Of a stretch of 64,000 nucleotides of DNA, positions 10,601 through 23,000 are shown piece after piece; positions within the stretch are counted from its first letter, which is position 1; each line of letters starts with the position of its first letter. The stretch is taken from positions 62,001-126,000 of the forward strand of contig NC_089175.1 of NCBI RefSeq assembly GCF_947507565.1, given 5' to 3'. This DNA is from Oscarella lobularis (taxonomy: Eukaryota > Porifera > Homoscleromorpha > Homosclerophorida > Oscarellidae). Under the pieces are notes generated by a model. The model was not told where the DNA came from, ran no database searches, and saw only the letters and a program-made list of their open reading frames with translations. Made by a program: the position numbers and the translations under genes.

Positions 10601-13600
10601 CGCTGAGCGAAAAGGGCCGTTTTAGCATCACCACTCCACAGAAGAAGTATCTGTGAGAAAAAAACGATTTGTTTGGGTTTTTCTGCGTGCAATTGTCGTG
10701 TCGAATCGTTCAGGTTTCAAACGGAAAACGAGGGAGATCAGGATCGATGGATAAAGGCCCTGCAATCTGCCATAATGGAGGGTTTGGCTTCGGGGGGAGT
10801 CGACAAGGGCGACAAGAAAAACAAAATCAAGGCACTCATCACGTGGCTCTCTTATCAAGCGCTTATCCCTCCCTTATCTTTATATATAGGAAGCGTGGGA
10901 TTTTATCTATAAGAACCCTTCGAATCGTTTTTGCGCCGATTGCGGAGACAAAGATCCGACGTGGCTCTCCGTCAATCTAGGCATTACGATCTGCATTCAA
11001 TGCTCGGGTTCGCATCGCGCCATGGGCGTGGACTACTCCAAAGTTCGCTCTCTCGAACTCGATCAATCCATATGGATACCGTCCGTGCTACAGGTAAAAT
11101 AAACGACATTGAAAATATGCGAATACGAAAAAAATGGTTCCTTTAGCTTTTTCACGAAATCGGCAATGCGAATTCGAACAAACTTTGGCTTCATCATTTC
11201 ACCAGTCAGCCCATCACACCAGATGTCGAACCGTACGTACTGTACTGTAGGCGTTTTTTAGGGTTCTTGTCTAAAGAGTCGATGTTGCAGGGTCATTCGC
11301 GAGGACTTTATCAAAGCGAAGTACATGTCCCAGGCTTGGTACAAGAGAACGGGTCTCGAAGACAACGTCGACAGTCTCGACCGAGTACGTGATCTCAAAA
11401 AAACCGCCTTTCTCACATAGACTTATGTTTTCTCTCAAAGGCTCTGTGTCAGAGCGTCGCAACTGACGATGTCTTGCTCACTTTGCAACACATCATCGCC
11501 GGAGCAGATGTTAGGGTTCACGCTAATTTGATTTATACTCGTTATATTTTCTCTTTTCTTTGACCAAGATTAATGTGAGACTTCCCGACGCTCCACCGGA
11601 CGAAAACACGCGTAAGTGAAGTCACTTCAGATAGGCGAAGTCGAGGTGTGGAGAGAGTCTTTGCTTTAGCTATTCAAATAGCGCGAAAAGCAGGGCAAGA
11701 GTATCAGCTGGTGAGCGACATTCGCGCGCAAAGGGAACCAACCACCTTATCTAACTCTTCTCTAAGGAACTTCTGGTACAAAACGGCGCAGACCAAAGTG
11801 GACAAAGTAAGTGAAACTGAATGCCATTTTCGTGTTCTCTCAAACCAGACTACTTTAGGTACATCTCCGTGGCGGCGTTTTGCTCAACTGTCTTCCCTAC
11901 GACCGCCTAAATCACCGAAAAGGGTAACGACACCTTCACTCCAATATTTCTTCTTTGAACTAGACTATTTAGCCTCGTTCACCGTTGCCAAGCCCGCGCG
12001 CTAGTCGTAAGGCGAAGCCAGCAGGCAGAATGTCGGGATTCCTAAGCAAAACGGGAAGCAGTCAAACCGGTGAGAAAGCAAATCGCGTACCTATATCGAA
12101 GTCTATGTATTCCAAAAGGATGGAAACGACGTTGGTGTCTTCTTGACGAAACGGGACTTCGATACTTCAAGAGCGAACACGTAAAAGCGCTCTCATTGGT
12201 TGATTTTTTTCTCACGTGATTAATTAAGGAACAAATCGAAGCCGGTCGAATTGATGCCGACAAAATGACGGCCGTTGCACCATCCATCGAAGAATCTTCC
12301 CCATCAAAGTTAGTTGAAAAAGGAAACAAAAACGAGAGAAGGCGAATTTCTTTTTACGACAGATTTCCTTTTTACATCAAAACGAGTTTCGGACGTTCGT
12401 ATCTTTTCTCTGCCGAATTGAAAGAGGAAATGGATCGGTGGATGACAGCCGTGCAACAGGTCATCGATATGACGTCAGGCGTCGAAAAGGCAATTAATTA
12501 AGAACACTTCCCTTCCTAATCAACTCCTTATAATCTTTATAGGAATTTGATAAAGCTGGATTGTTGCTCAAGCGCGGCGTCGTGAATTCCGTACAATTAT
12601 GCTAATATCAATTCAAAATTTGATGTCTGTCTTTCCTCTAGGGCTGGAAAGAGCGCTGGTTTACGCTTTCACTACGAAACAAAGAGCTAAAATATTTCAA
12701 AATGGTTCCGAAACCCGATCGAGTCGGTTTCTTCTTCGTTCTATAGAGCCTTTATTTACGTATAGGAAGCAGAGGAGAGCGGCGTGATCAATCTTCGAAA
12801 AGTGTCCGACATCAAATCACACGAAGATTCAAGTAGTGAGGAGGAGAGAGAAAGCTTTTTTAACTAAGTAACCAATCGTTTCTTTATCGACACACAGGAC
12901 GCCGAACAACGATAGGCAAAGCGGCCAAACCATCGGACGCCCAGCTTTCCTTTCAAATCGTTACACCGGAAAGGCAAGCGCACGAAAAAAAACCGACCAT
13001 CATTCCACGCGACGAACCTTTCCCCCCTCGCAGAACATACCATCTCAAAGCGCAGACAATCGAAGAAGCGCAAACGTGGTGTACACTTCTCAAAGAGGCA
13101 GCGGTACGACGTCGCGTTCTCGAACGAGAAGAAATAAATTATAACGCATTGCATGGGCAGGGCACCGGCGCTCAACTGAGCGACCAGCGCTTATCGAGCA
13201 GCGGCATACCGGTCATCGTCGAAAAGTGCGTCACATTCGTCGAAGCACACGGTAAAAATGATACATCGACCGGGGAAACAGAAACGCGATAAGAAACGAA
13301 TTCAGGTACGAACGTCGAAGGAATTTATCGGCACAGCGGAACGAAGAGCAACGTCGAACGCCTCGTCCAAGCCTTCGAACAAGGTACAATTAGCTGAGCG
13401 TATAGGGAAGGGGGAAAAACAACAATATGTTTGTTTCCTTTTCTATAGACGCTTCGTCTGTCGTTCTCGATTTGAGTGTCAATGCTGTTCACGATGTAAC
13501 CGGCTGTCTCAAAGCCTTCTTTCGTCGTCTACCCGATCCCCTTCTTACCGGATCTCTTCTACCGGCGTTTGTCGACGCGGCGCGAAGTACGTTCGCTTAG

Positions 13601-15808
13601 AAAACGCTCTCCTTTTCTCAATTCTACATTGTAGTCAACGATCACGATACGAAATTGTTTCAGCTGCAGTCGCTTATCACCCAACTGCCGCCTGTCAATT
13701 GGGACTCTCTCAAGTACTTACTTATTCACTTATCTCGGTACGAGTCTTCTCTTTTTCATTTCGTTTCCAAACACCGTCACGTGTCTCCCCCGTCTTCAGA
13801 ATTGCCGACAAATGGGACGAGAATAAGATGACCATACAAAACCTGAGCGTCATCTTTGGACCGACTTTGATGACGACCGAAGGCATGGAGGTAAGGGGGC
13901 ATGCGCGCGCTTAATTGCGCGCCACGTACGCGCAGCCGCGCACGTGAACACAAAGTTGAGCTCATCACCTTGTTGTGATTGTTTCTCACCGCAAATTCTT
14001 TTTCGATTCATCCTAAAAGGCCTGTTTGGCTTAGAGTGGGCGTGAGTGGCGGCGAAACGACGCCGTTTCCCACCCCCCCACCCACTCGCGATCGCCCGTT
14101 TGCTCGCTTTTTCAATTTGCCGCGCCACCGCGACGACGATCGACTCTCACTTTCTAATTACAGTCGTTTATGCGCGCAGGCCCCCGACGACTTCAGTGCG
14201 GCCAATTTGAAATGGGCTTTATTGGGCGACATGATACGCTACCATCGATGGCTATTTCAGGTTCGATTTCGCCGCCTCTTCATTCTTAGCGTTTCGTTTA
14301 CGTGTCAACATCCTTGTTTTGCATCGCGGCGGGCGGGGGTGGTTCCGTTTTGTATCGTTTGATTCCTTTCCCACGTACGTGTACCCCCCTTCGGCATTTT
14401 TCCATTTTAGATGGGAGAAGATGAAATCAAGCGACATCGCGTAAGAGCAGCATGGGGATCGATGGGCGCGAATATAATAATTAATAACACGTTCCTTCTC
14501 GCGCGCAGATCGAACAGGAAGCGATGGAGAAAATCAACAAAGCAGCCCAACAGGGAGATGTACGACCCAATATAGAACCATTGACTTCGTTATTTATTTT
14601 TTTTTCGCAGCTATCTTCTCCCGTCATGGGAGAATTCCTCGTGGAAGTCTACCTGGAGAATCGGGACAGGGGGGAACCTCACCGACTGAAAGTATCAAAT
14701 TATATAGAGATCGCTCTCCCAGAAGCAAAACCCCGCGCGATATTATCTCTCAGGTGTCAGCGATCATGTCCGCACGCGACGTCGCCTCCGAGTGCGTGGC
14801 CAAAGCGAAGGCACGCTTGCCACAGCAACAGAACGTCCACGCCTGGTCTCTTTTCGAAATACTTAGCAACGACGATGTTGGTACGCGAAAAAAGAATCGA
14901 GCTTGCATGATGACGCACTCGAAACGCTTGTTTATATAGTGAGACCTCTGCATCCGAGCGAGAAAGTTCTCAACGTTTACATGTCGCTGAATCGGGATCC
15001 AACTGGCTACATGTGCCTGAGAGAGAATCACGTCAGCGCAATTATTAATGCAAGCGTACGTAAGCGTGTGGTAACTTGAATAATGGTGCTAATATGATAC
15101 AACCTTAGCCGTACTTTGGTGGAGAAGTTTGCGGGTGTCTGAGCGTCAAAGAGGTACGCAATGCAAAGAAGAAGGAAATCAGCAAGCAATGGAAAAAGTG
15201 CCATTGCGCACTTCGCGACGACGTCGTCATCGTTTATAAGGATGCCAAGGCGGCGTCGCAGAGAGTCAGCTGAATAAATGAAGCATTTAGTACTTACTTC
15301 ATTCATTTATTGCCTCTTTAGAATCCGTCCGAATTAGGCAGATGCCATCTCGCTGATTGCGCCCTTTATTTTGGCTTGGATCGGAAGCTAAGTCCGCCGA
15401 ACAAGTGAGAGCAGACGCCGATGCGTAATAGGTATCATCGTTTCGACGATTCCTCGTTTCTAGGAACGGCTTTTACCTGAAAGCCACAGCGGACGAACAT
15501 ACAAAGTAAACGGATGATTAGAGCGCGATCGACGCGCCTTTTAGCCTAGCCCTCTTCTCTTTTCTGTCTGCCAGATACTTTTGCGCTGAGAGCGAAGGCG
15601 ACATGCAACACTGGGTCACCGGAATCCTTCGACTCAAAGTGAGTTGGTCGTAAGACACGAGAGGCGTCCCTTTCCCCTCCCCTTTCTCCTCCCCCTCCCC
15701 TCCCTCCCTCTCGACCAAACCGCGATCTCATTTGCATTAGAAACACACAACTGGTTCTCGTCAATAATACGAATTCTTCTCATTCCATAGTACCCCGAAG
15801 GCTTGTGA
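7606..15808 (+). CDS. ARAP-like Arf-GAP/Rho-GAP (SAM, 5 PH, ArfGAP, RhoGAP, RA)
   Basis: Domain order matches the ARAP1/2/3 family of phosphoinositide-regulated dual GAPs for Arf and Rho. SAM spans about 7606-7830. A proline-rich linker with SH3-type motifs and a tyrosine-motif array follows to 9390. PH1 lies at about 9758-10190, PH2 at 10380-10780, then ArfGAP at 10890-11400 with zinc cysteines CADC and CIQC and arginine finger HRAMG. PH3 (11990-12480) and PH4 (12540-13110) follow. RhoGAP at 13140-14450 shows GIYRHSG. An RA-like segment lies at 14610-15030 and a final PH at 15100-15640. The last exon is only six codons (15791-15808). The first exon is about 1.8 kb; more than 20 short exons follow. 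It should act at membranes controlling actin and trafficking; Arf/Rho specificity is not readable. Confidence 0.9.
8602..9370 (+). other. tyrosine-motif array within ARAP-like protein
   Basis: Between SAM and PH1 the protein carries about ten acidic-tyrosine-hydrophobic motifs: SDYDVL, TEYDVI, EDYSLV, SEYDHL, GEYAVIG, GEYALIG twice, DDYSLVG, GQYAVIG and SAYAVA. This layout is typical of adaptor regions phosphorylated by tyrosine kinases to recruit SH2 or PTB proteins. Phosphorylation is inferred. Confidence 0.6.
8875..9180 (+). repeat. three 102/99 bp coding tandem repeats
   Basis: Near-identical units start at 8875, 8977 and 9079. Each encodes [12 protein letters not shown](V/L)IGESP followed by [10 protein letters not shown] and a short Thr or Ala run. 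Copies 2 and 3 are closest, which points to recent unit duplication. Confidence 0.9.
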
Positions 15809-16432
15809 CCCCCGCGCCGTCGCCTAAACTGTCAACGTCCCGTCGATGCTTTGCTTGTAGCGATGACAGCAGCAGCAGCACCACCGACTTCACCACCCCC
15901 CACGTTTTATAATTATATGCATCGTTGCGCCCCCCTCTCCCCCCTTTGCTTTACTGCCTAAAGTAATATAGCAGCAGCCGCAGTCGTGTTACGTAGACGT
16001 TTATGTATGGCCGGTCGTTTCAGAATCCTTTTATATTATATTATTTGGACGCGTTGGTAACCCGATGAAAAGCGGGGGAAAAAATAAAAAGTAATTAGGT
16101 TTTTGCTACCTCCGGACACGTGGTTATTGCCTATGGCCTTAGTGTAGCAGCTGCACGAAACGGAAAGAACAGCTGGTTCTCGTAGATTTTATATTCGTTC
16201 TCTTTTCGTAAGGAAAAAAATTCTAGCCGAAAGAGACAACGCTACTGCTGCTAAATTAGAAACTAACTCCAGTATAACTCTCTGCTGCAATCTAATATAG
16301 GAAACGTATAAAGAAACTCAAGTCTCCTTTGCTAAACGAAAATTGTTCCCCCTCTTTCGATCCTTATACGTGGCACGTACGGGTTCGCCCTTAATTAGTA
16401 GAAAACAATGGAAGTCTGTACGAATATTCATT
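15809..16432. other. convergent intergenic region, 3'UTRs
   Basis: Lies between the tail ends of the ARAP-like gene (+) and the TGF-beta ligand (-). It holds CAG/GCA runs near 15868-15885, pyrimidine tracts and an AATAAA at about 16081-16090 suitable for the ARAP transcript. No coding region seen. Confidence 0.5.
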
Positions 16433-17669
16433 CTAGCGACAACCGCATTTTGTCGCCTTTATATCGGGAAAAGGCTTATATGCGACCAAGTCCGATCGAG
16501 TGTAGATGAGAAGGCTGATCGACGTGTATTCGATGGGAACGCAGCATTGCCCCGGTATTTCTCTTCTCAGCTTCTTCGGAAGACTGCTCAAAATGATTCC
16601 GTGCGTCGCAGGATTGTCACTGCCGAGAAGCGGCGCTTCGCATTCGCCGACGCACACCGACGCGTCGTAGCGTCGAGGCGCGATTATGAAATGCCAATTC
16701 GCCTGTTTGATGTCGACCCAGAACGATCTGAGTTGACACGACGTTCTGCGGCGCGGATAAGAGCCGCCGCCCACGTGCACATCGGTGAGTTCCTCGCGCC
16801 GAACACGATCAGCGCTACTACTCGCGCCACGCTCACGGCGCAAGCGCGGCGAGACGGCAGCACCGAGAACGACGACTAGCAGAGGAACCCCGTTGGGATC
16901 GTTCTTCACCGTCGGTATTTGGAGCGTCGATCGTTTGCCGCGCCCCACGGTGACGAGCAAACCGAGATTCTTTTTCGGTTCGTTGAGCCACGATTTGACG
17001 ACGTTTTTCAAGTCGAATTCGACGTACGAGCTCACCTTGCGCGTCGACACGCTTAGCTGTCCGACTTTGGCGAGGCGAACGCGTCCGTCCTTGCGCTCCT
17101 TCTTAATTCGCGACACGGTGACTTCGACGCGATCGCGCGAGTCCGGAAGACGTTGATCGTTCGCTGGAACGAATTTGAGCAAAAGTCGAGCACTGAAAAC
17201 GGCATTTGCATTGACTCCCTCGCCTTCGATGCTCGTATTGAAAAGAAACTTGACCGATCCGCGACGCCCGCGGACTGGGAAGGGTCCTGCATAAGGGAAA
17301 AAACGGCAGACATGTTAAAAGCGAGCTTCTCGAGCACTAGACAAGGAAATTGGACCAACCGTGGCCTAAATAGCAGATGTGCGGCAGATTACGATTCAAG
17401 TTGCCTTTCCCGTCGCCGACGTCGCGCGGATTGGTAAGCGCGCGAAATAGACGAGTCATATAGCGAGGCGCTTTCGACGTCGCGTCGTTCTCATCGTCGT
17501 CATCGTCGTCGTCCTTCGTTTTCGAATCGATGAGCGTAGGCAAATCCAATTCCCACGGGTCTTCGAGCTCGTTATCTTCGGTTGCAGTCGCTTCTGCTGT
17601 CGTCTCTTGCTCCTCCTCCGCATAGACAGCGGCGAAAAGTAGGAAAAGAAGTGCGAATCGTATTGCCAT
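16433..17669 (-). CDS. TGF-beta superfamily ligand preproprotein
   Basis: Two coding exons (17669-17393 and 17286-16433) joined in phase. The ATG opens a signal peptide (MAIRFALLFLLFAAVYA), followed by an acidic stretch and a propeptide. A probable furin site RVRR lies shortly before the mature domain. The C-terminal domain has seven cysteines in knot spacing: CQLRSFWVDI, YDASVCVGEC, the CC pair in GQCCVP, and terminal CGC before the stop. It should be a secreted dimer acting on type I/II receptor kinases. Seven rather than nine cysteines favours BMP/GDF/activin style over TGF-beta proper, but the subfamily is unclear. The knot Cys that usually makes the inter-chain bond is part of the CC pair. 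Poly-Asp at about 17503 is unusual in the propeptide. Confidence 0.9.
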
Positions 17670-18224
17670 TGCGCGTGAACGAGAGAGCGATTTCGTCGCG
17701 GCGTGCCAATAGCAAATGACGTCCTCACCTGAGTACTCTCATCATTATGAGAGGAGGAGGAGGGAGCAATAAGAGGGGGGCCGGACCTACACCTGGTAAG
17801 GGGTGCCACCGCCCAAGAGCGAGGCAGTGGCGCGTGCTAATGATGACAGGATAAATACCGTCGAGCAGCGGGTGGCAAAAGACGGACAAATACGCCCACC
17901 GCGCAAAAATCGACTCCAATTCGCTTCGACGTCACTCGTTCCTCATCTATTCAATAGCCGCTTTGTTTTCTATCGTCTCTCGAACGCGATCGTTTCTTTG
18001 GACGACGAACGAACGAAAGAGAACGATGACGTGGGTACGCGTCTTTGAAGTGGTCAAAATTCGTCGCTCTGCGTGAAGCGGCGACGCATAATCGTGTTAC
18101 ACGACCAGCCCGAACTGTTTATGTTTGAAGATAGTAACGACGGTTCTCGTCATCAACCGGATGAAGGCACTCGCGCAGCTCGTGCCCCCGCTTCCCACCT
18201 ACATCCGGTAACATACGAATATCT
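17670..18224. other. intergenic, upstream of TGF-beta ligand
   Basis: Contains the promoter and 5'UTR of the minus-strand ligand gene and the 3' flank of NSDHL. A short plus ORF at 18073-18258 looks fortuitous. No other gene seen. Confidence 0.4.
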
Positions 18225-18229
18225 TTATT
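18224..18229 (-). terminator. poly(A) signal overlapping the NSDHL stop codon
   Basis: On the minus strand the end reads ATG AAA TAA AG, so AATAAA overlaps the stop codon. If used, the 3'UTR would be only about 15-25 nt. A further signal downstream is not excluded. Confidence 0.4.
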
Positions 18230-19661
18230 TCATGCTACTATCCGCTCTTAGATACTGAAACGTATTCAGAGTCTTTTCTATTGCTTCGTCCATCGAATAG
18301 AGCGGCGAATAGTCGAGCTCCCGTTTCGCCGCCGCGCAACTGTAATAGTGATGCGTGCCGGCAAGAGCAACTTTCATGGGCGTGAAACTGAATTTGAGTT
18401 CGCCGCAGAGAGGCTTAAAAAGAAGGGCGACGACGTGCAGAAGAAGAGCGATGAAATAGACGAGGTAATAGGGGAGCTTATACTTGGGCGCCGCGTAGCC
18501 GAGACCGGTCACAATGCGCGACACAAAGTGCCAGAACGGTATTGGCTCGTCGTTAGTGACGTTAAACGCCTGCGAGCGAAAGAGAGAGACAAGATGGTCG
18601 AGTCTAATTATTCCTTCTCATTTACTCTGCCACACGCGGATGATCCCATGCAAAGAGCCTCTGACGCCAATAGATGACCGTGAGCGACGTTTTCGACGTA
18701 CGTAAAATCGACCATATTCTTCCCATTTCTATACATATATATATATTTTTTTTCTTTTTCTACATATTATGTACCCTATTATGAATTTCATTTTTCCGGC
18801 TCGAGCCATTTCCGCCATGGTTTTTATTGCCTGTGGATCTCTCGGTCCGAATATGCCGTGCGGTCGAACGGCTATAGTCATCAATTGCTTCGATTCGTCA
18901 TTTTTCATTTTATCCCCATTTGCTTCCAGTACGACCTTTTGAACAAATAACTAACGTATTTCCCTACCCAAAGTTCAATGTAAACCATTTCTTGGAGAAT
19001 CTTTGTCTGTGTGTAATAATCAATTGGTTTCTTAGCATAAGGCAAATCTTCGCGACCGTTTTCAATGTCCTTTCCTTCGTAGACGACACTTGCACTGCTC
19101 GTCAATACAAGTTTCTAGAAATTCAAAAAATGAAAAAAAATATATATAGAGCCACTATTGATTATTACCGTAACGCCAGCTTCTTTGCAACACTGAATCA
19201 CATTCTTAGTTCCCGTATAATTAACTTTGAGAAAAAGTTCCCTAATACACAGAGAAAATAAAAAATAATCCCCCTCCCCTTCCTTCTTCCCTGACCTATT
19301 ATTGCTCGCTGGCGGAGGCGAAGCGCAATGAAATACGATATCAATTTCGGACAAAGCCGGAAGAAGACTCTACGCGCATGCGAAGAGAGGTTTTTTGACC
19401 CCGTAACTTATCACGTGATACCGTCACCTCGCGCGAGCACAGATCGCCAACGAAGACGTCGACGCGCTCGTCGTCGAAATCGCGTCGCACGTCGAAGATG
19501 GCGACGCCGTATTCCTTATCGAGAAGCCGCTCGACCAAGTGGCGTCCGAGAAAGCCGCATCCACCGATCACAAGACATCGCGGCGTCGACTGGAAGTGAA
19601 AAAACTGGAAAGAGATCTTGCAAACTTGCTCGCTTACCTTGCCGCGAGCTCGCACGCTCAT
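18225..19661 (-). CDS. NSDHL: sterol-4-alpha-carboxylate 3-dehydrogenase, decarboxylating
   Basis: A short-chain dehydrogenase of the 3-beta-HSD family acting in C4-demethylation of sterols at the ER and lipid droplets. The first exon gives MSVRARGK, then the Rossmann motif [64 protein letters not shown], the catalytic YYTQTK (YxxxK), [11 protein letters not shown] and MKFIIG. The last exon holds [18 protein letters not shown], a hydrophobic segment and [16 protein letters not shown], then ends at LRADSSMK. The match to vertebrate NSDHL runs along the whole length. The start at 19661 is the ATG before intron 1; a longer upstream frame with a signal-like segment (to 19823) would need that intron retained and is less likely. 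At least seven short introns. Confidence 0.93.
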
Positions 19662-20072
19662 GGATGTAGGTTGATGTGAGGTGAGTGTCAGATGATCGAC
19701 GTCCCGGATTACCTCCCCTGCCCCCACAAAAAAAGCCGCATGACGTACAACCAATAGTTCCGCATTCACACAACACAATAGGAGAGAGAGGAGACCGATG
19801 ACTTTTCTAACCATTTCTTTCAACTTTTTCCTACTTCTAACCGCTGCAAATGGGCGAGAGGTGAACTATAATTGATTGACAATTAAAACATGTTTTCGTT
19901 CGAACCAGCAGACCGCTCTTTTAGCCAATCGACTCTTGGTGGCTAGACAAGGCGAACGATAGCAGCTCCGCGGGCAAGTTGGGGCCAGCTAGGCCCTCCT
20001 CTGTCTATATCAACGTTTTTTTTGCGTCTTTAGTTTCCACTCAAGTTGTCTTTCCCAGACGCTTTTCTTCGA
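19662..20072. promoter_or_regulatory. divergent region between NSDHL and ADAMTS-like gene
   Basis: The two genes point away from each other, so this roughly 410 bp should hold both promoters and 5'UTRs. No firm core promoter element recognised. Confidence 0.4.
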
Positions 20073-23000
20073 ATGGAACGTGCACCGGTTCTTGTCTTTA
20101 TCGTCATCGTGACGTCAACGACGCTCAAACGCTTTTCTATCGAATAAACGACTACGTTCTCGTCTTGCAACGACGGGAAAATCTTCTGTCAGCTGACGCT
20201 CTCCTTCAACGATTCAACGATGATGATGATAATGATGCCGTTTCCGTGGGAGCGGACGCTTCTTGCCACTTTCGTGGAAGTGTCAGCGTAACAGATGCGA
20301 AACGTCAATCTTTTGTTGAAAAGGGTTCCGCTGCAATTAGCGTGTGTGATGGAAACATGGTGAGTACATACATATATTGCCACACAGCGGGAAGATGCAA
20401 ACCTTTTAATAATTAATTAATTTAATTGATTAGACGGGCGCGTTTATTTTTGGCAACCACGAGTTTTTTATTGAACCATTATCCAGCAATAACGGAAGCA
20501 CAGCTGACGTCACAGCTCATCTATTGCATAGACGTCGTCGTAAAAACGAAGATGAGATTAGAACCAGATATCGACGTCATCATAGTCGTCAATGTCCCAC
20601 GGAGAAATACACTATAGAAACGGCTGTGTTCGTCGATCCCATGACTGTTAAAAAACACGAGGCGATGAGCTTGGATCAACTCAAAGATTACATTCTGGGT
20701 CTCTTTAATATTGTACGAAGATTAGAAGAAATAAGGAGCGTTAGTCTATTTCCTTCGATGTTTTAGGCGAATCTTCTCTTTGATCATTGTGCGACCGGCT
20801 ACAACATCAGTTTCTCTATCGTAAGGATCGTTTTTTTTGACAGCGGATGGCCGGTAAGACAAACAAAAATATGATATAGGGGTTATTGCATTTCTCAAAA
20901 GTCTGGTCTGACGTATACGAGACACTCGGAATTGCTATTGGATCGATTCTGTCGTTGGCAAAGAACGATAAATCCGCACAAAAATCATTCGAACCATCAC
21001 GATTACGCCGTTCTTATAACCGGGTGGGTACCCACCCCCCTGCAGCAGGACACGTGCTTTACTTTATTTAATTATTTTTATGCTCTAGTGAAGTTTTGTC
21101 GTCGGGAAATTCTCTTCAGCCCGGTCGAGCCTACGTCAAAGGTATGTGCAACGATCGACGAAGTTGTCAAGTGTCAGCAGAATCGGGCTTTCAAACGGGC
21201 TTTGTGATTGCTCATGAGGCAGGCCACGGGTTAATTAATTAAATAATTCACAGACCATAATCTATATTATATATATATACGATTTTGTCTCTAGCTTTGG
21301 AATGCTTCACGACGGTCAACCGGGCGACAACTGCGACGGAAGTGCCGGCTATTTGATGTCGAGTTTCGTGCAAGGCGGCCGACATTTGTACATCTGGTCG
21401 TCGTGCAGTCTTCAATACATACACGATTTCATGGAGTGAGTGCAACAAGTGAGAGTGCAAACGCCTTAGATAATAATACTCTCGCCTACTGTACAGAGAA
21501 CGAGACGGCAGCATTAACTGCCTATTAGACTCCAATGGGGACGACTGTAATATAACAAAATCCAATGAATTATTGGGGGAAAAGTATAGCCTCGACGAAC
21601 AGTGCGTTTTTCAAACGGGCGAACGCACGTCGACTGCTTGCCTAAACGTCGTCACACGCGGCAGCGACGTGGGTACAATATTTAGACACGATACATACGC
21701 TACACACTCTGTTCTATCATCTAGATGTGCAATTCGTTGTGGTGCTCTGGCGCCAATGGTCAATGTACGACTCTGAATATTCCTTTGGGCGACGGATCGC
21801 CTTGCGGCGGCGGCGACGACGACGAACGGGTTTGAAGTTTCAACAACTACTGAAACATACATCATCATCATCATCATTATAGATTTGCCTGAAAGGACAC
21901 TGTCGTTCGCAGGCGGAAAAGACGACGCTTTTCCAGGCCCCCGTTCCAATTGACGGACGTTGGAGCAATTATACTCAATTTGGACCCTGCTCTCGATCTT
22001 CCGGCACCGGCGTTCGAGTCAGAGAACGCCGATGTAACAATCCAAGGTATGCGCTTCTATACGTATCATAAGCCCATGACATATTATAAGCCCACCCTAC
22101 TGCTCAAGCGAAAGTTATTGGAAAGCTTGTTCTTTGGTTGTTGTATAAGCCCACTTGGATTACCTTAGTTAGCTCAGTACCTAGCGTTCACTGTATTGCA
22201 TAGAGCAGGAATCAGGAGGTGGGCTTATAATATATACCCAATTTGTAAAACTACTTATCAAAAGCCCACCCCTGCTTTGACTCCAATGTTGCCCATGGGC
22301 TTATAATACGTAGACCGAGCTACGGTGGAAGTTTGTGCCACGGTTCTTCATTTCAAGTTGAATTATGCAATCAACAGGTAAACGAACCTACTTCCTCTGC
22401 ATTCGTCAACGTTATAGTGTTACCAGGAGTGTCCTTCTTCATTCGACTGGCGCAAAATAGCCTGTGCATTGCACTCCGACGCGAAGGGAGATCCTCTTCT
22501 TCCTCATTTTGGTTAGTACGCAAAACGTTTTCTCTTCTCTATATGCGCACTCCTCTTATAGTAAAAGGTTCGTGCGAATTATGGTGCTACAATCGTCTCG
22601 CGAAACGATCTCTACCTCTTATTGACGGAAGTCGTCGTCGTCGCACGATCGTACCAGATGGGGTGTCTTGTAATGTCGCTGATAATGAATATTGTTACCA
22701 GGGCAATTGCCTTGTAAGCTTCTTCGTCCCTCTACGACCATATATCCATTTCTTCGTATATTCTCGTAACAGAAATTTGGTTGTGATGATCATAAATCGC
22801 CAAGCGAAATTGTCTACGATAGAAAATGTGGCATTTGCGGCGAGAGAAGCGATTCCGCGTCCTGTTCGACAGTTCATCGAGCAGTTAGCGCTATTGTTAC
22901 GCCGAAGAGCAAAGGTCTCATAGCAATTATGTACTGATACGACTTGATTCTTCTGTCATCCGTAGTTAAAATATTCCAGATACTGCCAGGCGCTCGAAAA

